Shown here in pieces: positions 10,885-20,445 of a stretch of DNA of 64,000 nt. Location of the stretch: positions 55,292-119,291 of the forward strand of contig VXMO01000002.1 of assembly GCA_009841045.1 (NCBI GenBank). Reading direction: 5' to 3'. Under the pieces are notes generated by a model. That model did not search any database. It was not told the DNA's origin and was given only the letters and a program-made list of their open reading frames with translations. A program made the translations under genes and the position numbers. This DNA comes from Dehalococcoidia bacterium (GTDB lineage Bacteria; Chloroflexota; Dehalococcoidia; UBA6926). Positions within the stretch are counted from its first letter, which is position 1; each line of letters opens with the position of its first letter.

Positions 10885-11171
10885 TAAATTCCCCCTTGCG
10901 ACCTTTGTTTTCGGCAGGCCAGTAGTGCATGGCGATTGCTAGAAAGGCTGTAGTTACCGAGCCCCCGCGAAGCGTCCGCCGTAAACCTGCCCCGTGCATT
11001 ATGACGCAACGCATTTGAGTATAACAAACGTTTGAATGACGCGGGCATTATTCGGACAAGGTTATGGAACGTTCAGAGACGATTTGCGCGGAGCTAGGGA
11101 GTACGTCGGCTGATATAATCGGCGGCAACATAGCACGAGATGCGCAGAGGCGCATAAGAGGTACTTGCGTA

Positions 11172-12320
11172 ATGTCCGAATCCGTCAATGAAGTAGCCCC
11201 CGGCATCTTCCAGATGCGAATCCCGATGCCGGAGAACCCGCTCGGCTACACCCTTCCATATCTCGTCACCGGCCCGGACAAACCCATCCTCATTGACACC
11301 GGCCTCCGCTCCGAGGAGGGCATTGAGGCCCTCGAAGACCAGTTGAGGGGGCAGTTGGGCATCAAGCCCGGCCAGATCGATTTCATTCTTATCACCCATA
11401 ACCACCCCGACCACTATGGTCTTGCTATCGATGCCAAAAAGCTCACCGGTGGGCGCACGGCCATGCACCGCATCGACTGGGAACAGAGCCCATTCCGAGA
11501 AGCGATGGAGGCCATCAAGCGCGACCCTAAAGCAGCGCGAACAGGCGGCGAGGATCGCATGAAAGCCTGGTATCGCCGACACGGCGTGCCCGAGGAGGAA
11601 TTGCAGGGACAATTATTTGGTGGGAGGCGCGGCCGCCGGGCAATTCAGGAGGAAGAACGGCGACAGGAGCATCCGGAAGGCATCCCATCTCACGGAGACT
11701 CAGCGGAACGCGGCGCGGGAGAAGAACGTGAGGCAAGGCAGTGGGCGCTATTCCGTGAGTTTGAGCCGCCTGACCTGCTGCTTGACGGCTCGGAGGTCTA
11801 CAAGACCGGCAAGCACAACCTGCGCGCGTTCTGGACGCCCGGCCACACCCCAGGCCATCTCTGTTGGGTCGATGAGGAAGCCCGGCTTGTCTTTACCGGC
11901 GACCACATCCTTCCCATCATCACGTCCAACGTCTCAGTGCGGATGACGTCGGACGGTGACCCCTTGGGTGACTATCTTGATTCCGTAGCGAAGGTTGGCG
12001 AACTGGATGTCGATCTCGTCCTGCCCGCTCACGAACATCACTTCACTGACCTCAAGGGCCGCGTGGCGGAACTGCATAAACACCACGACGCCCGCCTGGA
12101 TGCCGTCCTGAAAGCCGCGGACGGCCCGCCCCGCACAGCCTATGAGGTCGCGGCAGGTGTGCCCTGGGACGTCGGTGGCTGGGATGAGATGGATGAGTTC
12201 CTCCGCCGGGCAGCCGTTGGAGAGACGCTTTCGCACCTGGAGCACCTGAGCCGCAAGGGAACAACACGCCGTATCCGTGACGAAGGGTCGCCTCTGGTAA
12301 GGTGGCAGGCGGTGCAATAA
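11172..12320 (+). CDS. MBL-fold metallo-hydrolase
   Basis: THNHPDHYGLA (HxHxDH), FWTPGHTPGHLCWVDEEARLVFTGDHIL; start chosen at internal Met (MSESVNEVAPGIF). Confidence 0.85.
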   Translation: MSESVNEVAPGIFQMRIPMPENPLGYTLPYLVTGPDKPILIDTGLRSEEGIEALEDQLRGQLGIKPGQIDFILITHNHPDHYGLAIDAKKLTGGRTAMHRIDWEQSPFREAMEAIKRDPKAARTGGEDRMKAWYRRHGVPEEELQGQLFGGRRGRRAIQEEERRQEHPEGIPSHGDSAERGAGEEREARQWALFREFEPPDLLLDGSEVYKTGKHNLRAFWTPGHTPGHLCWVDEEARLVFTGDHILPIITSNVSVRMTSDGDPLGDYLDSVAKVGELDVDLVLPAHEHHFTDLKGRVAELHKHHDARLDAVLKAADGPPRTAYEVAAGVPWDVGGWDEMDEFLRRAAVGETLSHLEHLSRKGTTRRIRDEGSPLVRWQAVQ

Positions 12321-12366
12321 CCGGCAAAGAAGGTACAATCGGGACAAGCGAGCGCGGGGAGAGGAC

Positions 12367-13215
12367 ATGGCGGACGTAGAAACTGCCGTACAGGCTCTCA
12401 AGGAAACGGCATCGGCGCATGAAGGACGAAATATAGTTGACCGCGCATTCGCTCGTGAAGTCGATACCCTTCTCGACGGCTTCTACGCTGACATCACTCA
12501 ACTCAAGCGAATAGAGCTCCAGAGTCTGTTTGACTTGTTCCTGCTCAAGGCGCTTTACATAGACCGCCACAGCACCAGCATCGCCACGCTTGACTATCTT
12601 GGGAGCTTGCTTGCGCGCCATGTGCGGATGAGAGAGATCTTTCCGATTCCTGATCTCGCCGCCCACTTTGGCAACCTGCTGGAAAGCCTCATGGAAGAGG
12701 CGGAGCATGGCGCGGCACGGGAAGCGCAGAATCTCTTTGAAGCCAACAGGAACATCGCGGATAGCACGCTCTTCCTGATCGGCATCTTTCCAGCGAGCTT
12801 GACTGGCCGCCGTAGCAGATGGCGCCGCCGCCGCAGTCCCGCGATGCAGGCCATCCCTCGGCTGGACATCAGCTACTACACGCGACTGGGGCGGAGCCAT
12901 TACGCGCTCGCCTCGGAACATGAGTTGGCGCGCTGGACGGGTCTGGACGGCGTGCTCAGCCGTCTCTCCAACAACTTCGATATCTACGCGGAAGTCCTGT
13001 CAGAAGTGGCGCAGACATTCATCCATGGCGTGGACGTGCAGCGCGTGACAAATCTCATGCTGGACAGCTACAACGCATGGCGGCGGACGGGCGACCCACA
13101 GAGGATGGAGGAGTTGCGCAAGTACGCGGCTCTACTCGCCCTGGATCCACGTCGAGCGTTCTCGCGCCTGCGCCGCCGTCAACGCTACGTCCTGCTTGAC
13201 CAGCCCGGTCAATAG
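12367..13215 (+). CDS. Hypothetical protein (282 aa, predicted mainly alpha-helical)
   Basis: Intact ORF between coding neighbours; no family recognised. Confidence 0.65.
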   Translation: MADVETAVQALKETASAHEGRNIVDRAFAREVDTLLDGFYADITQLKRIELQSLFDLFLLKALYIDRHSTSIATLDYLGSLLARHVRMREIFPIPDLAAHFGNLLESLMEEAEHGAAREAQNLFEANRNIADSTLFLIGIFPASLTGRRSRWRRRRSPAMQAIPRLDISYYTRLGRSHYALASEHELARWTGLDGVLSRLSNNFDIYAEVLSEVAQTFIHGVDVQRVTNLMLDSYNAWRRTGDPQRMEELRKYAALLALDPRRAFSRLRRRQRYVLLDQPGQ

Positions 13216-13230
13216 CTTTTCCGCCTTACG

Positions 13231-13728
13231 CTAAGCTAGCGCAAACTCGCGCTGTAGCCGTTCGTCGCTGTCCGGCGCTTCCGGTTTCGCCTCGTCCACC
13301 CACAGACTACCGTGGCGTTCAGCGATGACCAGGGTGGGTAGGGGGCCGTCCGCCGGTCCCGCGACCAATTCCCCGAGACGGTTGAAAATTGAAGCGTTAC
13401 GGGAACAATAGAACCGGCCAATCGACGCCAATGCATCCTCAGATTGTTCGTCTCCCCGCCATTCAACTAATGCCCCGTCATTTGGACAACGGGAACGCAG
13501 GGCGAGAATGCCTGTCGCCGTACGGACGGCGTGGATATCGGCACGCCGAGGCGACGTGACAACGTCGCCTACTGCCAGTTCACGCAGACTCTCGATACTG
13601 CCGATCAGAGTGAGATTGTCAGCAGTCGCGGATCGTGACGTCTCTGTTGGTGAGGCCGAATCATCCCGCCGCCAGGACATAGTGAGGAAGGCGCGGCGGC
13701 TCAGTTCATTCTCGTTGTGGCTGGTCAT
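13231..13728 (-). CDS. Rieske-fold-like protein with degenerate cluster motif
   Basis: RCPNDGALVEW...IGRFYCSRNASIFNRLGELVAGPADGPLPTLVIAE lines up with Rieske CxH...CPCHGSxF...G..vaGPA..PLP but with His->Asn twice. Confidence 0.7.
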   Translation of the reverse strand: MTSHNENELSRRAFLTMSWRRDDSASPTETSRSATADNLTLIGSIESLRELAVGDVVTSPRRADIHAVRTATGILALRSRCPNDGALVEWRGDEQSEDALASIGRFYCSRNASIFNRLGELVAGPADGPLPTLVIAERHGSLWVDEAKPEAPDSDERLQREFALA

Positions 13729-13839
13729 TGCGGTCTCACGTGTATACTTGCGCCCAGTTCTTTGGCCTTTCCTGCTACCGTTGTATCATGGTGAACGCAG
13801 TGTAAACGAGGTGAATGCCCTCATTGCACGACATTTCGC

Positions 13840-13933
13840 GGAGGGATCGCATAGCCAGGTCTAGTGCGGCCGCCTGCTAAGCGGTTTGTCCTTTAATCGG
13901 GACACATGGGTTCGAATCCCATTCCCTCCGCCA
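13840..13933 (+). tRNA. tRNA-Ser(GCU), CCA encoded
   Basis: GGAGGGA/TCCCTCC acceptor stem, CTGCTAA anticodon loop (GCT), long variable arm, GGTTCGAATCCC T-arm, 3' G-CCA. Confidence 0.93.
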
Positions 13934-13987
13934 TCGCATATAATCCGCCCGTACAGGGCAATTGAAACGGGGATGTTGAGGGACGGA

Positions 13988-15325
13988 ATGGCGAGTTATC
14001 ACCTGTGGACTGTCGGCTGTCAGATGAACGTGGCCGACTCAGACCGGCTTGGCCTCTCTCTTGACCAGCTGGGTTACGAGTCCGTCCAGAAGGCGGAAGA
14101 CGCCGACATTGTCGTCCTCAACAGCTGCGTTGTGCGCCAGGGGGCGGAGGACAAGGTCGTCGGCAGGCTGGATTCGCTCAAGTCGCACAAGAAAAAGAAC
14201 CCGGACGCGACCATCGCCCTGATGGGCTGCATGGTCGGCCCTCGAACCGACGCCCTCCGTGAGAGATTCCCTCACGTGGATTTCTTCCTGCGTCCGCAGG
14301 ATTTCACCGCGCTCGTCGAATTTGCCGCAGACCGGCAAGGTCTCTCCTGCGACACGGACCAGGCATTCCTCGTCCCGTCACAGCCCACGGTGAGCACCTT
14401 CGTGCCCATCATTCAGGGCTGCGATGAGTTCTGCACGTACTGCATCGTGCCCTACCGGCGTGGCAGGGAGACCAGCCGCCCCGTTGATGAACTGGTCCGG
14501 GAAGCCGAGATGCTGGCGGCGCGTGGCGCGAAGGAGATCACTCTCCTCGGCCAGATCGTCGATCGCTACGGCCACGATTTGCCGGATAAGCCTGACCTTG
14601 CCGATTTGCTCCGCGCCATCCACCCCGTAGAAGGTCTGGAGCGCATCCGATTCCTCACGTCCCATCCCCGTGACATGACGCAGCGAATCCTCGATGCCGT
14701 CGCGGAACTCCCAAAGGCGTGTGAGCATCTCAATCTGCCGTTCCAGGCCGGTTCGGACGAAGTCTTGGAGCGAATGCGCCGTCCGTACACCATCGCGCAA
14801 TACATGGAACTTATTGAACGCGCCCGCGAAACGATCCCGGGCGTCGCCATCAGCACGGATGTTATCGTCGGTTTCTGCGGCGAAACGGACGAGGAGTTCC
14901 AGCAAACGATGGACGTGCTGGAGCAGGTGAAGTTCGACATCGTGCATGTCGCGCCCTACTCAACGCGCCCCGGCACCATCGCGGATCGCAAACTCGTCGA
15001 TGATGTTCCGCCAAAGGTGAAGATTCAGCGGCGCAAGGCCGTCGAAGAGCTGCAGGAGCGCATTGCCACAGATCTAAACGCCCTACTGGCCGGTACCCGG
15101 CAAGAGATTCTCATCGAACGGCGCGTCAAGGATGCCTGGACAGGCCGCACACGAACGAACAAGATCGTTCACGTTCAGGGCTCCGACGCCAACCTTGAGG
15201 GCCGTGTCGTCGACGTCGATATCGTGCGCGCGGGTCCTTGGTCCCTGACGGCGGTTCTGCCTGGCACAGATGCAGCCGATTCAAGTAGCACGCCCATCCG
15301 CGAAATAGAGTTGATGCCCTCATAG
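13988..15325 (+). CDS. miaB: tRNA-2-methylthio-N6-dimethylallyladenosine synthase
   Basis: YHLWTVGCQMNVADSDRLG..., radical SAM CDEFCTYCIVPYRRGRE, C-terminal TRAM-like region. The longer track ORF start lies inside the tRNA. Confidence 0.92.
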   Translation: MASYHLWTVGCQMNVADSDRLGLSLDQLGYESVQKAEDADIVVLNSCVVRQGAEDKVVGRLDSLKSHKKKNPDATIALMGCMVGPRTDALRERFPHVDFFLRPQDFTALVEFAADRQGLSCDTDQAFLVPSQPTVSTFVPIIQGCDEFCTYCIVPYRRGRETSRPVDELVREAEMLAARGAKEITLLGQIVDRYGHDLPDKPDLADLLRAIHPVEGLERIRFLTSHPRDMTQRILDAVAELPKACEHLNLPFQAGSDEVLERMRRPYTIAQYMELIERARETIPGVAISTDVIVGFCGETDEEFQQTMDVLEQVKFDIVHVAPYSTRPGTIADRKLVDDVPPKVKIQRRKAVEELQERIATDLNALLAGTRQEILIERRVKDAWTGRTRTNKIVHVQGSDANLEGRVVDVDIVRAGPWSLTAVLPGTDAADSSSTPIREIELMPS

Positions 15326-15350
15326 ACGCCACCTGCCTCTGAACGCAAAG

Positions 15351-15382
15351 AAAAGGGGCGGCCATTTGGCCGCCCCTTTTTT
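15351..15382. terminator. Bidirectional intrinsic terminator between convergent genes
   Basis: AAAAGGGGCGGCC-ATTT-GGCCGCCCCTTTTTT. Confidence 0.93.
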
Positions 15383-15410
15383 GTCTGCGAATCGAGTCGC
15401 GTGAGCGCGA

Positions 15411-16154
15411 TTACTCCATGCTCTCGACTTCGATGTCCTTGATGGTGATCTCACCGTTCACCATCGTGCCGGTGAACGTGAATTCCGGCCCGAACACCGC
15501 GTGGTTGAATGGAGCCGTCTCAGGATCGAAGAACGTCGTGAACTCAAACCGGTCACCGGCTCCGCCGCCGCCCATGCCGCCGTCGACCGCGGTCACGCGA
15601 TAGGTGGCCGGCTCAGGGTCCGTCCGGCTGCCGTGGACTGCCTTGAACTCATCGGGCACCAGCGCATTCTCGGTGAGGTCGACTTCTGTGAAGCAGTCCA
15701 AAGTTCCCAGAAGAACAATCTGGGTTGAGCCGTCGGCGTTGGTGGAGATTTCATAGCTATCAACACTATTGGACGCCATGGCCATGTAGAACGTGTGCGC
15801 ATCAATCGGGATCTCACCCAGCGCGTTCGTCGGCATCACGAAGTCCGTGAAGTTCGTATCTACACGGCACATTGCGTACTCTGTGCTGAACGAGAAAACC
15901 TCATCCATCACGTGCGTCACGCCCATATCAAGCGTCGGCATCGACTTCTCATTAACGCCTCCGCCGAATGCGGTAATGGCCGCCAGTTCCTCAACTTGTC
16001 CTGAAAGCGCGCTCTTATCGCTCTCGAGGGCTGCGTTGTCGTCCTCCAGTCCGCTGATGGTTCCCTGCTGCGAGAAATACACCGCGCCGCCCGCGATGAT
16101 TGCAAGCACCAATGCCGCAACCGCCGCAATAGAAAGTGGAACGTTATTGTTCAC
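15411..16154 (-). CDS. Membrane-anchored exported hypothetical protein
   Basis: N-terminal TM (VPLSIAAVAALVLAIIAGGAVYF), short coiled coil, beta-rich C-terminal region. Confidence 0.7.
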   Translation of the reverse strand: MNNNVPLSIAAVAALVLAIIAGGAVYFSQQGTISGLEDDNAALESDKSALSGQVEELAAITAFGGGVNEKSMPTLDMGVTHVMDEVFSFSTEYAMCRVDTNFTDFVMPTNALGEIPIDAHTFYMAMASNSVDSYEISTNADGSTQIVLLGTLDCFTEVDLTENALVPDEFKAVHGSRTDPEPATYRVTAVDGGMGGGGAGDRFEFTTFFDPETAPFNHAVFGPEFTFTGTMVNGEITIKDIEVESME

Positions 16155-16252
16155 GTGAATCCTTCCTTCCCGGGAAAAGCCCGCTCAACAAGTGGCAAAC
16201 ATTTGCCGTTTACTGTATCCCACATTTGCAAAACGGGAAAGCAAATCTATAA

Positions 16253-16268
16253 ATACGCATATGCGTAT
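16253..16268. promoter_or_regulatory. Perfect 16-bp palindrome ATACGCATATGCGTAT, candidate operator upstream of the exported protein
   Basis: Self-complementary; flanked by TATAGAT on both sides on the minus strand. A second interrupted palindrome GGCAAA-CA-TTTGCC lies at 16194-16207. Confidence 0.5.
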
Positions 16269-16294
16269 CTATAACAAAGGTAATTTCTATTGAC

Positions 16295-16480
16295 CTAAAG
16301 ATCCCGTATGGGTTCAAGCATCCATGCCGCCCACGCCCGGAGCTGGTCCTCAATGTCGTTGCCGCAGCGGGGGCATTCATAGTCGCCGTAGCGGATTCGC
16401 GTCTTGCACTCTGGGCAGGAGATAGTTGCGCTGCTCATCGCCTGCACTACGTGGCTGATCTGTTCTTCGGTGGCACTCAT
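16295..16480 (-). CDS. Small zinc-ribbon protein
   Basis: SCPECKTRIRYGDYECPRCGNDIEDQLRAW; two CPxC knuckles. Confidence 0.7.
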   Translation of the reverse strand: MSATEEQISHVVQAMSSATISCPECKTRIRYGDYECPRCGNDIEDQLRAWAAWMLEPIRDL

Positions 16481-16648
16481 CGGTAAATCGGCATTGTCCC
16501 TTCGTAATGATTGCCTACCGATGCTAGCACGGCACAGGGAATCTCGACGCGCATTCAAGCGCAACTGAAATCGCGGACTAACGGTCAAGTGCGCAGGCGC
16601 ACACTTCACATCATCTTGGCGGTACGCGGTGACTAAGCAGGGAAACGA

Positions 16649-18424
16649 TTAGGCGCCCCGCTCCTGCACGAATTTCGCCCGCCGGTGTATCCCTGTCGCC
16701 CCGCTTGGGCGATTCCCCATCTGGGCCTCAATCTGCGGCGTCCCGTCGGCCTCGTAGCCCCGAACCCGCATGCTGTGGTTGCCAGCCTCAAACGGCCAGT
16801 CGTATCGCCAGATCACCCACGTCGTGTCTGAAAGCGGTTCGCGAAGCTGTGCTGGCTGCCACGCTCCGCTGTCCACGCTGACCTCAACACGTGAGATACC
16901 GCGGGCCCCGGCATAGGCGATGCCGCCCACCGGCACCAGTGTCTGACCGTCCCGCTCAAAGACCGCTTGGTCGGATATCGTGTCCACCACGGACGTGGCC
17001 CGCACCCGCGCAACCTCATCCCAGTTCCGCGCAACCCAATACCCCGGCGTGTACTCCTCCTGCACCGTCATGTTAGTAATCCACTTCGGCTGCTTCATCC
17101 CATACCGGTCCGGTAGCCAGATGCGAAGCGGGAAGCCGTGCTCGACGGGTATTGGCCGTTCGTCCCACGCATACGCCAGCATGATCCGCTCATCTTGGTC
17201 AATGAGTTCGAGATCCACAATTTCGTGAAATCCGTCGCCACTTTCGATGTTCACGTACCGCGCCCCCGGCAGTGGCTGAACGTCCGCTAGAATGTCCTTG
17301 AAGCTTGCCCCCGTCCACTGCGTCGTGCTGATCAGCGGACCGGCAATGCGGTTCGAGATGCAGGAAAGCGTGATGAATTGACTGCGCGGTTCGTAGTCGT
17401 CACGGATGTTATCAATCGACAACTCGATGGGATTCGCCACCAGGCCACTTATGGGCAGCGTCCACGACACCCCATCAATAACCGTAGGCGTCGTCCGGAT
17501 GAAGATTCGATAGTGATCTTCAACAGCTGTGTACTCGGTCCGCGTCCCGGGTGCAGGCATCACCGGATCGCCGTCGTTCGGGAACGAGGTAACACCCCCC
17601 GCCATCAACTCCTCATCCACACCTTCTGGCATGGTAACTGTCGACCCGCCGCTGCCCGCCCTGCCGATGAGATTGCCAGTTACGGTTCCGGCAACTGTAA
17701 TAACTGCCGCGGCTCCCCCCACACGGACAATGAACTCGCGGCGGTTCATCCTACCGTCGAGTCCCCACGTCGGCTGCGCAGAAGCCTCCTGGTATTGCCG
17801 CGTGTGAACGACCGGAGTTGGCTCCGCGACTCCATCCATGTCTTCTGGCACATCGTCAGAAACTATGGGCTCGGCCGTTGTGTCGGCGCTGGTAGCCATC
17901 GGTGTGGGCACGGGCTCTTCCACCGTGCGCGGCAGCACGCCCTCCAGCACAACACCCGCCGCGTAGCCCCATGCCGCATACACTCCTGTGATCCACACGA
18001 TGCTTACCAATGCGGGCAGAGTGGAGCCGCCAATCGACAGTGAAACGAACGACATGGCCAAGCCATTGATGATGCCCGCGACCAGCGCAGCACGGCGCAG
18101 GTCAATCGTGAGAACAGGGGCGATGATCGCCACAAGCATGATCAGCGCCACGTCCATGGCAAAGAATTGCAGCAGGGCGATGGCCAACTCCGCCGTCTTC
18201 GCCGTATCCGCCACGTCCAACCCGACAAGAATCATCCCGTCGATGAACAGATCCAGCCCGAATGTGACAAGTGGCCCCGGCAGGACGCGTGTTATCCAGT
18301 CGAAGAGGTCATACGGAGGGAAGGGTAGCTCGAGGAGTTTGTTCGCCAAATAAAACAGCGCCATCAATGGCGCCGTCACCATCACTCCCGCCGCTGCTCC
18401 GCCGACTATCCGTGACCAGGGCAT
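16649..18424 (-). CDS. Sulfite-oxidase-family molybdopterin oxidoreductase with N-terminal TM region and internal Tat-like signal
   Basis: Several TM helices, then MNRREFIVRVGGAAAVITVAGTVTGNL, then a SUOX-like domain with FITLSCISNRIAGPLISTTQWTG (candidate Mo-ligand Cys). Confidence 0.82.
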   Translation of the reverse strand: MPWSRIVGGAAAGVMVTAPLMALFYLANKLLELPFPPYDLFDWITRVLPGPLVTFGLDLFIDGMILVGLDVADTAKTAELAIALLQFFAMDVALIMLVAIIAPVLTIDLRRAALVAGIINGLAMSFVSLSIGGSTLPALVSIVWITGVYAAWGYAAGVVLEGVLPRTVEEPVPTPMATSADTTAEPIVSDDVPEDMDGVAEPTPVVHTRQYQEASAQPTWGLDGRMNRREFIVRVGGAAAVITVAGTVTGNLIGRAGSGGSTVTMPEGVDEELMAGGVTSFPNDGDPVMPAPGTRTEYTAVEDHYRIFIRTTPTVIDGVSWTLPISGLVANPIELSIDNIRDDYEPRSQFITLSCISNRIAGPLISTTQWTGASFKDILADVQPLPGARYVNIESGDGFHEIVDLELIDQDERIMLAYAWDERPIPVEHGFPLRIWLPDRYGMKQPKWITNMTVQEEYTPGYWVARNWDEVARVRATSVVDTISDQAVFERDGQTLVPVGGIAYAGARGISRVEVSVDSGAWQPAQLREPLSDTTWVIWRYDWPFEAGNHSMRVRGYEADGTPQIEAQMGNRPSGATGIHRRAKFVQERGA

Positions 18425-18469
18425 CGTTAACTCCTACTTCTTACCCCCAATAATACTCGTCCCGCCAAC

Positions 18470-19396
18470 CTATGCGGCCAGACGCTGGTCCTCCTCCAGC
18501 GCCCCTTCGAGCGCGCGAATCGCCACCTCAATCTGATCATCGTCCGGCTGCCGGGTTGTTAGTGCCTGCAACAGCAGATTCGGCCAGATGATTGCCTTGA
18601 CGAGGATGTTCTCAGCGTGGAACCCGCTGAACCTGATGATCTCGTAGCTCAGCCCCGCAATCAGCGGCAGCACCACAACCCGTGAGATAACGCGATCCAC
18701 CAATCCCGGCGGCGTCCAGAACACGTGAACGATGATCGCGACCACCAAGACCACCAGGATGAAAGCCGTGCCGCAGCGCGGATGAGCTGTGTCGTACTGG
18801 CGTATCGACGCCACGTCCAACGGCTGCCCGTGCTCCCGGGCGTGGATCGTCATATGCTCCGCGCCATGGTAGGCAAATACACGCCGTATATCCGGCATCA
18901 GCCCAATCAACCCGATGTACGCCACAAACATGAGGAGCCGAATCACCCCCTCAATCACGTTGCTCCAGAGATTGGTTGTGTCCAGCCACGAATCAAGCAA
19001 CCCTGTCGCAAAGACCGGCGTCGCAAAGAAGATCCCGATTGCCAGTAGCAGACTGACCCCCACCGAGCTGGCAACCGCCCAGGATGACAGGCCACCCGGC
19101 CCGTCATCTGTGTCCGGGTTCCCTTTGCTCTCCTCCTCGGAAGCAACATTCGCGGAAAAAATCAGCGCCCGTGTCCCCACCACGAGCATCTCGCTCAGGA
19201 CAATCACACCCCGAACGAATGGAATGCGACGAATCGTCCGCGCCCAGCGCCAACCGATGGGCTGTGTTTCAACCAGGATTTCGCCATTGGGGCGGCGCAC
19301 TGCCATGCTCACGCACGTCTGGCCGCGGATCATCACGCCCTCAATGAGCGCCTGACCCCCATAGGTGCTTGCCGTCGGTCGGCCCGCCTCAGTCAT
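18470..19396 (-). CDS. DUF1385 family membrane protein
   Basis: YGGQALIEGVMIRGQTCVSMAVRRPNG..., YHGAEHMTIHAREHG. Confidence 0.88.
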   Translation of the reverse strand: MTEAGRPTASTYGGQALIEGVMIRGQTCVSMAVRRPNGEILVETQPIGWRWARTIRRIPFVRGVIVLSEMLVVGTRALIFSANVASEEESKGNPDTDDGPGGLSSWAVASSVGVSLLLAIGIFFATPVFATGLLDSWLDTTNLWSNVIEGVIRLLMFVAYIGLIGLMPDIRRVFAYHGAEHMTIHAREHGQPLDVASIRQYDTAHPRCGTAFILVVLVVAIIVHVFWTPPGLVDRVISRVVVLPLIAGLSYEIIRFSGFHAENILVKAIIWPNLLLQALTTRQPDDDQIEVAIRALEGALEEDQRLAA

Positions 19397-19423
19397 CGCC
19401 GTGCGGCGACCACGTAACGAAAG

Positions 19424-19648
19424 TTAACTCTGGCGCCCTTGCTGCTGCGTGGCTTGCGCGTAGCGGCGGCGCAGCCGCTCAACGCGACCAAGCGTATCGA
19501 CAATGCGCTGCTGGCCCGTGAAGAACGGGTGACACGTGTTGCACACGTCCACACGAATCTCGGGCGTTGTCGCGCCGGTCGTCCATGTGGTCCCGCAGGC
19601 GCACGTCACCTGTGTCTGGTAGTACTCAGGGTGAATTCCCGGCTTCAT
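19424..19648 (-). CDS. rpmE: 50S ribosomal protein L31
   Basis: MKPGIHPEYYQTQVTCACGTTWTTGAT..VDVCNTCHPFFTGQQRIVDTLGRVERLRRRY. Confidence 0.93.
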   Translation of the reverse strand: MKPGIHPEYYQTQVTCACGTTWTTGATTPEIRVDVCNTCHPFFTGQQRIVDTLGRVERLRRRYAQATQQQGRQS

Positions 19649-19678
19649 CGTTAAGCTCTCCGCAAATGAAAGGCGCTG

Positions 19679-19939
19679 CTATGCCTCAACAGGATAGACG
19701 CTGACACGCTTCTTGGCGCGGGTCTGATGCTCGAACTTGACCGTGCCGTCAATCAGGGAATACAGCGTGAAATCACGACCGCGACCGACATTGGTTCCCT
19801 CAAAGATCTTCGTCCCGCGCTGCCGCAGGATGATTGTCCCTGCTCGCACAGTCTCGCCGTCGTAGCGCTTCACGCCCAGCCGTTGCCCTTGGCTGTCGCG
19901 GCCGTTTCGAGTGGTTCCGCCGCCCTTCTTATGCGCCAT
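19679..19939 (-). CDS. rpmA: 50S ribosomal protein L27
   Basis: [48 protein letters not shown]. Confidence 0.95.
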   Translation of the reverse strand: MAHKKGGGTTRNGRDSQGQRLGVKRYDGETVRAGTIILRQRGTKIFEGTNVGRGRDFTLYSLIDGTVKFEHQTRAKKRVSVYPVEA

Positions 19940-19985
19940 TACTGTCTATCCCTTTTCGTTTTCTCTTTGCCTTTAGGACAACCCG

Positions 19986-20318
19986 CTATGCAGGAACAAT
20001 CTCTCGCACGAGCAGTTCTGTGATCGGCTGTCGATGTCCCCGCTTGCGTCGATACCGCACCTTGGACTTGTACTTGAAGACAACGATCTTCTTGTCCTTG
20101 CCCTGCTTCTCGACCTCCGCGATCACCTTCGCCCCTTCAATCGTTGGTCTCCCAACAGCGATATCGTCGTCATTGGTAATCATCAGAACCTGGTCAAGCT
20201 CGATGAGTTCCCCTTCCTCGGCGTCGAGTTTCTCCACGGAAACCCGCTGGCCGGGGGACACACGATACTGCTTGCCGCCCGTCTGGACGATTGCGTAGTT
20301 GATGGAAACACCTCTCAA
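19986..20318 (-). CDS. rplU: 50S ribosomal protein L21 (start codon uncertain)
   Basis: [31 protein letters not shown]...[15 protein letters not shown]. Confidence 0.93.
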   Translation of the reverse strand: MRGVSINYAIVQTGGKQYRVSPGQRVSVEKLDAEEGELIELDQVLMITNDDDIAVGRPTIEGAKVIAEVEKQGKDKKIVVFKYKSKVRYRRKRGHRQPITELLVREIVPA

Positions 20319-20403
20319 ATAAGAACGAAAGTGGCATCAATCATACGGGCCGCCCCCGCCCTCGGTCAAGAATACGTACCCGTTCTCAATCAGGAATATG
20401 TAC

Positions 20404-20436
20404 CCGTTCGTGGTGAGCCTGTCTAACCACGAACGG
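20404..20436. repeat. REP-like palindromic element, copy 1
   Basis: CCGTTCGTGGT-GAGCCTGTCTA-ACCACGAACGG, 11-bp perfect stem; loop contains the core GAGCCTGTC. Confidence 0.75.
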
Positions 20437-20445
20437 CAAGTGCCC

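Noticed and set aside
11025-11034. Palindrome CAAACGTTTG upstream of the MBL-fold gene
   Set aside because: 10 bp only and single copy; expected by chance.
12052-12921. 289-aa minus ORF
   Set aside because: Antisense to the MBL-fold gene end and the 282-aa ORF; no domain.
20367-20410. Short direct repeat GAATAYGTACCCGTTC, two units
   Set aside because: Only two copies about 24 bp apart beside the REP-like element; probably local duplication.
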